Position numbers and translations under genes: made by a program. This document shows, piece by piece, positions 59,215 through 64,000 of a stretch of DNA of 64,000 nt (position 1 is its first letter; every line of letters begins with the position of its first letter). The stretch lies in contig JASGDN010000086.1 in assembly GCA_049841275.1 (NCBI GenBank), positions 180,089-244,088 of the forward strand, given 5' to 3'. The stretch is from JASGDN01 sp049841275. GTDB taxonomy: Bacteria > Chloroflexota > Chloroflexia > Thermomicrobiales > UBA6265. The notes beneath the pieces are model-generated. The model did no database searches, was not told where the DNA came from, and saw only the letters and a program-made list of their open reading frames with translations.

Positions 59215-59975
59215 ACGAATCCTCCGGGAAGGCGCAGACGGGCCACAACCGGCAAATGGTCGGACCCCGTGTCCGGGCCAATCCATGCGTGTTCCGTAAC
59301 AAACTCGCGCGTGTGCCAGATGTAGTCGAAGCGCATCACGGGCGGCACGCGCAGGCGGCGCACGGGCATCCCCCGCTGCCAGGCGTCGGCGAACCGGATC
59401 GGGAAGGTCGCCATCCCCGCATCGGTGCCACGCACCGCGACGGAATCGACCAGCCCGACCTGCACGAAGCGCCGGTAGAGCGGGTGCCGCGGCGACATAT
59501 TGAAATCACCGACCATGATCGCCGGGGCGGATTCCAGCGTGAGCGATCCCAACCGGAGCACCTGCCGCACCGAGCGGCGGTCGAAGACGATGCCCTCTCG
59601 CCGCATCTTCGGCGGACGCGGATGCGCGAGAATGACGGTCACCTCCCGCGCTCCGAACGTCAGGATCGCGCGGACATCGGGGCGCCCCTCGACCAGGTGC
59701 AGTTGCCGCGCGTCGGCGATCGGCCAGCGCGAGAACAGCCCTTTCCCCTCATAGCTGTCGCCAAAGGTCACCTGATGCGGATAGCGGTCGCGCAGGGCAT
59801 CCCCGACGACGATGGACTGGGAAGCGTTCAGCTCCTCCAGCGCGACAAGATCCGCTCCCGTCGCCAGGATCGCGTCCACGAGCTGGGTATTGGGGGCGAA
59901 CCCGTTCCCGACATTCGCATTGAGAACCGTGATCGTGTCCGATCCAGCCGGATCGAACTCAGGCGACAGCGGCAT
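59211..59975 (-). CDS. Endonuclease/exonuclease/phosphatase-family protein
   Basis: The 254-residue protein has the EEP fold: LNANVGNGFAPN near the start, GADLVALEELN (catalytic Glu), MVGDFNMSPRHPLYRR (Asp-Asn) and GSDHLPVVARLRL (Asp-His). All catalytic positions of the superfamily are present. ATG 59975 has CAGGAG nine bases upstream; it lies inside the end of the previous gene (17-bp overlap), so the two are translationally linked. Members hydrolyse phosphodiester bonds in DNA, RNA, lipids or nucleotides. The partner encodes a phosphatase-superfamily membrane protein, and a role in lipid or nucleotide processing is possible. Confidence 0.86.
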   Translation of the reverse strand: MPLSPEFDPAGSDTITVLNANVGNGFAPNTQLVDAILATGADLVALEELNASQSIVVGDALRDRYPHQVTFGDSYEGKGLFSRWPIADARQLHLVEGRPDVRAILTFGAREVTVILAHPRPPKMRREGIVFDRRSVRQVLRLGSLTLESAPAIMVGDFNMSPRHPLYRRFVQVGLVDSVAVRGTDAGMATFPIRFADAWQRGMPVRRLRVPPVMRFDYIWHTREFVTEHAWIGPDTGSDHLPVVARLRLPGGFV

Positions 59976-62109
59976 CGGCCTGCTCCTGCTCGGTCTGGCG
60001 CTCGACAGGACCGGGCACGTCCTGTGCCTCGGCGGTCCACGTCTTGAAGAGCCGGTGCAGCGCCTCTGCCCCAACGATCGGTTCCGAACCAGGATCGAGC
60101 CCGGCCGGAGCGAGGAAGAACGGATGCGCCTGGGTGCCGCCCAACCCGCCGTGCGATCCGACAAGCTCCTCGAACGCCGGAATCTCGCCACGCTCACTAT
60201 CGATGACGGCATGGACGTAGAGATCCGGGGCATCGGCGAACGCCAGCGCCCGCCGCACATGCAGCGCCGCATTCGGACCGTACCCAGCCAGCGGATCGTC
60301 CCCCTCCACACGGCCATCCGCGAGAAGGTGGAAGCCGGTCTTGCCGAGCGCGACCGGACCGTTTTCCTCCGTCACCACCGCGACGAAGCCGATACCGGGA
60401 TGCTCTACCAGAGCCGGAATGAGCGTGGTGGTGCGCGCCTCGACCTCCTCGAGCGAAAGCCGGTGGTCGCTGTCCGTGAAGGAGACAAGCCCAAGGCATC
60501 CGGACGCCAGCACGATCACCTGCGGCTCCCCATCCACCCCCGCCGATGGGGCGGCCTCGCGCTCCTGCTCGGGCAGATCGACCTCGCCATCCTCGACGTG
60601 ATTGCGGAAGACCCGCCGCACCACTGGACCAGCCTTGTTGTCGCGGGAGAGGACCTCGGTCAGCAATGCGCCGATGGTGCCCCAGCCCTCGTCCACCGTC
60701 TGGCCACCGGCCACCCGGCCGGGCAGGATGGGTTGCGGATCGCGGGCAAGCGCCGACTCCACAACCTGCTGCAACGTCTCGCCGTAACGCTGGCGGAAAG
60801 TTTCCCCCTGCACCTGGCCGTGATCGGAGAGGACGATGAGGTGATAGGGGCGGTCGACCTCCTTCGCCAACCGTGCGAGACGGCCGATATCCCGATCGAC
60901 CTCCCGCAGGACGCGCATGGTATCGCCGCGCATGATGCCGGAATGGTGGGCGACTTCATCGTAGGCGAGGTACATGGTGTAGACGGCAGGCACGCCGCGC
61001 ATCATGTCGCCGGCGACGGTGAATGTGGAGAACTCACGCAGAAAACTGGTACATCCGGAACGGACAATAGGGTAGACGCCACCTCGGTTCACGCGCGGGC
61101 GCTCGTTGCGCAGCCGCTGCCAGACACCGGCGACCAGCTCCTTGCCGATATCCGTGAGAAAGAGGGCGACGGTGCGGGACAGGTTGTACGCATTCGTGTA
61201 GAAGAGCCAGTAGGCAAGGCTGTCTCCCTCCTCGGCCCGGACACGCGAGAAGGTGAGCAGGTTGTCCTTCGCATCACCGGAGAACATGTTGCCACGGCTG
61301 GCCCCGTTCGCGATCAGCAAACCATCGCGAATGGAAAGCCGATCTTCCAGCATGGCGGTATCGCGGAAGTGGTTGGAGACGACGACGCGCCCCAACGCCC
61401 GGTCGTACCAGCGGAAGGCAGGGACATTCTCATTGTTGCCGAAGAGGATACCCGCCTGACTGGCGGCTGTCTGCGAGGAGAGGTCGCATTCCCATGTCCG
61501 CAGAACATGCGTCCCCTCAGCAATCCAGCTGGCCATGTTCGGCGCATATTGCCGCGCGATGGCGTGCTCCAGCACGGCGCCAGCAAGGCCATCGATCTCG
61601 AGGAAGAGGAATCCGGGCGTGTCATCGGCGCGCCTGCCCTGCGCTGCATAGCGGGCGCGCATCGGCCCGAGCGCGAAGCGCCGCCATGCCCCCTCGTCGT
61701 TGAGCGCCAGAATGCTGCCGAGCATCGTGGAGACGATCGTGAGGACCAGCGCAAAGAATCCCGACCACCAGATATACCGCATGTTCCAGCCGGGCAGGAT
61801 GCCATCGAGCATCCAGAGCACGACCCCATTGAGCAGGAAGGTGACGATCGGATATCCCCAGGCAGGTAACCGTGCAGCAAACCGCAGCAACACCGGCGTG
61901 ACCAGAACGTTGACGGTAGCGAGGATCAGCACGACGACCAGGGCATCGCGAAAGGTATCCGCGTAGGCGCCGGGGAAACGCTCGGCCATCCAGACGAGCA
62001 CCAGCGCCTCCACCACCCAGATGATGACGTGACGCACGGCGACGCCGAACGCATTCATCAGGGAGCGAAGCGAAATCGCGAATGGATGGTCGGGCGGTTG
62101 TGGCGTCAC
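59959..62109 (-). CDS. Membrane protein with alkaline-phosphatase-superfamily domain
   Basis: The 716-residue protein has an N-terminal part with four helices (about 22-40, 53-75, 83-103, 112-133; the second TFRDALVVVLILATVNVLVT), resembling phage-holin family 4 or DUF360-type modules. A cytoplasmic or extracellular phosphatase-like domain follows. DTPGFLFLEIDGLAG gives the first metal Asp. WECDLSSQTAASQAGILFGN should hold the nucleophile (Ser/Thr). YDEVAHHSGI, LSDHGQ and the C-terminal GSHGGLGG supply the metal His/Asp. GTG 62109 has GGAGG upstream. Probable lipid or polyphosphate phosphodiesterase; specificity unknown. It precedes the EEP gene with a 17-bp overlap. Confidence 0.75.
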   Translation of the reverse strand: MTPQPPDHPFAISLRSLMNAFGVAVRHVIIWVVEALVLVWMAERFPGAYADTFRDALVVVLILATVNVLVTPVLLRFAARLPAWGYPIVTFLLNGVVLWMLDGILPGWNMRYIWWSGFFALVLTIVSTMLGSILALNDEGAWRRFALGPMRARYAAQGRRADDTPGFLFLEIDGLAGAVLEHAIARQYAPNMASWIAEGTHVLRTWECDLSSQTAASQAGILFGNNENVPAFRWYDRALGRVVVSNHFRDTAMLEDRLSIRDGLLIANGASRGNMFSGDAKDNLLTFSRVRAEEGDSLAYWLFYTNAYNLSRTVALFLTDIGKELVAGVWQRLRNERPRVNRGGVYPIVRSGCTSFLREFSTFTVAGDMMRGVPAVYTMYLAYDEVAHHSGIMRGDTMRVLREVDRDIGRLARLAKEVDRPYHLIVLSDHGQVQGETFRQRYGETLQQVVESALARDPQPILPGRVAGGQTVDEGWGTIGALLTEVLSRDNKAGPVVRRVFRNHVEDGEVDLPEQEREAAPSAGVDGEPQVIVLASGCLGLVSFTDSDHRLSLEEVEARTTTLIPALVEHPGIGFVAVVTEENGPVALGKTGFHLLADGRVEGDDPLAGYGPNAALHVRRALAFADAPDLYVHAVIDSERGEIPAFEELVGSHGGLGGTQAHPFFLAPAGLDPGSEPIVGAEALHRLFKTWTAEAQDVPGPVERQTEQEQADAAVA

Positions 62110-62160
62110 GGACAGGCATCCTCCAACACGCGGTCCGGTGAACCACGCATGACGCCGATT

Positions 62161-63327
62161 CTACTGGTTGCTGTCGAACCAGTGCCCGGCGGCCTGGGCA
62201 ACCGGCCGCGCGGAGGGAGTCGACGACGACTGCATCTCACGCCGGTCCTGCACAGTCGCGGACACCATCCGCTCAACCGCGATCAGGTCGGCGGTGCTCG
62301 CCTTTCCGGCCAGAAGGTCTTCGCGGGTGATACGCGTGCCAGCGTTCGTGTCCCACGTCAGTGGCCGGGTCCGAACCCGCCGCCGATACAGATAGGCCGC
62401 CAGGAAGGGGCTGGCAAGATAGGCCAGCCCGGCGATGAGGAAAATGACCGCAGACGCCGTCGTGACCGTGCCATCCGCGTCCGTGGGCAGGATGACGGCC
62501 AGGATCATCAGCACCAGGAGCCCGACGATGATCGTGGCTGCCGCAACGAGGATCGTCTTGCCAATGGACGCGACCTTGTCGCCGAGATCCTCGGTCATCG
62601 TCACGCCGGAGCCGTCAGGACCGACGATGATTGCCGAGCCGAGATCGTCCCGATGCTGCCGGAGCGACAGAAGCACGAGATCGCGGGTGCGCTCGTCATC
62701 AATGCCCCGAAGCTGGCCGACCGCATGGGCAAATGCATCGGCGTCGCCGCGGACAAGCGCGTCTCGCCCCATCGCCTCCAGCGAGACGGCCCGTTTGGCG
62801 TTCGTCCGCGCGGCATCCGTGGGCGCCAGCACATCGAGGATACGCAATGCCTGGGTATGGTCGCCACGCCGCTGCAGGATGTCCGCCTGCAGGAGATTCG
62901 CCTCGAAGTTCGCCGGGTCGAGCCTGAGTGCCTTGCGAAGCCGCTCCTGCATCGGTCCCTCGGCCGCCGGCTTGCCCGCCAGCACCGCCTGGTGCAGCAC
63001 CACGGCAAGCTGCGTCTGGATGTCGGCGTTCTCCGGCATCAGTTTCGCAGCATGGGTCAGCTCGTCGATCGCTTCGTCCCCCAGACCGAGGCTGTAGTAG
63101 GCCATCCCGAGGCCGTAGTGCGCCTCGACATCGTAGCGATCCTTCCGGATGCGCGCCCGGAAGTCGGCGATGTGCTCCTGGATCACCGTCTGGTTGAGGT
63201 TCTTCAGGTTCAGTTGAGGTGCGTCCGCCTTGATGAAGATGGCGGAGCCGCAGAACGCGCAATGCGTGTCGCCCGGCGAGAGCGGTGCACCGCAGACCGG
63301 GCAGGTGAGCGCCATGAGTTCAGGCAT
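62161..63327 (-). CDS. Zinc-ribbon TPR membrane protein
   Basis: The 388-residue protein starts with a double zinc ribbon, LTCPVCGAPL and THCAFCGSA. TPR repeats follow at about residues 60-200, for example AHYGLGMAYYSLGLGDEAID and FEANLLQADILQRRGDHTQA. Two hydrophobic helices occur at about 258-280 and 290-312. The C-terminal cytoplasmic tail ends HWFDSNQ. Such proteins often act as scaffold or adaptor in the membrane. The ATG at 63327 has AAGGACC upstream; an ATG four codons later is also possible. It precedes the phosphatase gene by 51 bases and probably heads that transcript. Confidence 0.8.
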   Translation of the reverse strand: MPELMALTCPVCGAPLSPGDTHCAFCGSAIFIKADAPQLNLKNLNQTVIQEHIADFRARIRKDRYDVEAHYGLGMAYYSLGLGDEAIDELTHAAKLMPENADIQTQLAVVLHQAVLAGKPAAEGPMQERLRKALRLDPANFEANLLQADILQRRGDHTQALRILDVLAPTDAARTNAKRAVSLEAMGRDALVRGDADAFAHAVGQLRGIDDERTRDLVLLSLRQHRDDLGSAIIVGPDGSGVTMTEDLGDKVASIGKTILVAAATIIVGLLVLMILAVILPTDADGTVTTASAVIFLIAGLAYLASPFLAAYLYRRRVRTRPLTWDTNAGTRITREDLLAGKASTADLIAVERMVSATVQDRREMQSSSTPSARPVAQAAGHWFDSNQ

Positions 63328-63444
63328 CGACGGAATGGTCCTTGTACGCGAACAGGCCGGCCGGCAGCCAGGAGGGGAACCCCATGCGAACGATACCGCC
63401 TGGACGGTCCGGATTCCACGCCGATGGTTCCCGATGCCGGCCGT

Positions 63445-64000
63445 TCAGGCCAGCGTGTCGACGATCATCCGGAAGAGGGTGAGATCCTGCAGGAAATCCT
63501 CCGGCGGTGTCTTCGGAGCGATACCGGTTGTGACGACCTCGTGGAAGGCGAGCAGTTCGCAGGTATAGGGATCGGTGTAGGTCGGGCGCACCACCCGCTC
63601 GTCGAACGACGCGCCGTCCGTTGTCGCGATCGTGAGCGTCGTTGGCAGATGGCGAATGTACCCGGAGTCGTAGTCCACACGCACGGTTGTGCGCGAGGTG
63701 TAGACCTCCAAATGGGCGTCGAAACGGGGGAGTGCAAGACCCGATCCGGTTTCCAGCACGGCGATGAAGGATGGATCATCGTACTGGAAGACGACGTGAA
63801 GGAAGCTGGTGCCCGGTGTCCGCGCGGCGGAGAGAACGCGCGCCGGCATCCCCACCAGCTCCCGCATGGCCGACAGATCGTGACTGCTGAGCCCGCAAAG
63901 CAGCCGCCAGGTGCGAGCCCGGTCGTCCGCCGCGTCGCCGAAGATCGCCGCGGCCGCCGCCTGCGCTCGCGCCGCGCGGTCGGCAGCAAGGTCAGCCGGA
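63445..64000 (-). CDS. Gfo/Idh/MocA-family dehydrogenase, C-terminal part (cut by window edge)
   Basis: Open to the window edge. The visible 184 residues are the C-terminal alpha-beta domain. GLSSHDLSAMRELVGMPARV fits the conserved substrate-domain His and the family WLLGEPVSV-like segment. FDAHLEVYTSRTTVRVDYDS and CELLAFHEVVTTGIAPKTPP follow, and the protein ends FRMIVDTLA. The Rossmann NAD(P) domain must lie beyond the edge. The preceding internal ATG (63867) is not taken as the start because conserved residues continue upstream of it. Substrate unknown. Confidence 0.75.
   Translation of the reverse strand, partial: PADLAADRAARAQAAAAAIFGDAADDRARTWRLLCGLSSHDLSAMRELVGMPARVLSAARTPGTSFLHVVFQYDDPSFIAVLETGSGLALPRFDAHLEVYTSRTTVRVDYDSGYIRHLPTTLTIATTDGASFDERVVRPTYTDPYTCELLAFHEVVTTGIAPKTPPEDFLQDLTLFRMIVDTLA

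Overview
High-GC bacterial chromosome segment with about 54 intact or probable genes and five broken or partial ones. I see no tRNA, rRNA, prophage, transposase or CRISPR array. The mix suggests Chloroflexota, probably a Thermomicrobia-like lineage: very high GC, exported proteins with long Ala-Ser-Pro or Thr-Pro linkers next to the signal peptide, twin-arginine solute-binding proteins, a phosphoketolase and a homodimeric (AceE-type) E1. That assignment is inference from gene content and style; there is no marker gene to fix it.

Layout. 1-4.1 kb: end of a membrane protein, an acyl-CoA thioesterase, then a cobalamin riboswitch and a canonical terminator ahead of an orphan pyruvate-dehydrogenase-type E1. 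4.2-7.8 kb: secreted esterase, then a divergent siderophore-binding lipoprotein-like protein and enterochelin-type esterase. 7.9-12.9 kb: six-gene minus-strand catabolic operon (TIM-barrel sugar isomerase, Gfo/Idh dehydrogenase, two cupins, and the two halves of the plant Tm-1 protein as separate genes). 13.0-15.7 kb: divergent cluster of cysteine-poor ribosomal proteins L33, L36 and L28 with a COG0523 metallochaperone GTPase, which looks like a zinc-starvation regulon around one palindrome. 15.9-25.2 kb: small zinc-binding proteins (one behind a LexA-like box), an SH3b3-M23 wall hydrolase, tandem SDRs, a GAF-PAS histidine kinase and OmpR regulator pair, a universal stress protein and a DoxX protein. 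25.5-28.7 kb: ECF-like sigma factor translationally coupled to a membrane-anchored double beta-propeller protein. 28.9-39.3 kb: phosphoketolase, MFS exporter, DUF4389 protein, a frameshifted Mg2+ P-type ATPase, an FAD amine oxidase and a creatininase-family hydrolase. 39.4-46 kb: a secreted protein and a peptide/nickel-type ABC importer with two duplicated binding proteins but no ATPase. 46.4-57.6 kb: two drug-type ABC exporters. The first is divergent from a TetR gene with three evenly spaced operators. The second is followed by a DesK/NarL two-component pair with a frame-broken membrane gene between. 57.9-64 kb: polysaccharide deacetylase lipoprotein, a phosphodiesterase/phosphatase membrane protein overlapping an endonuclease/exonuclease/phosphatase gene, a zinc-ribbon TPR protein, and a Gfo/Idh gene cut by the window edge.

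Generally, transcription units end in long, near-perfect GC-rich hairpins that mostly lack a U-tract. Three genes carry a single frame break (1-484, the Mg2+ ATPase, and the membrane gene at 55.06-55.6 kb). The last is explained exactly by a third copy of a GGACT repeat. The best candidates for something new are the ECF sigma/double-propeller pair, the cobalamin riboswitch before an orphan E1, the split Tm-1 operon, and the TetR operator ladder.
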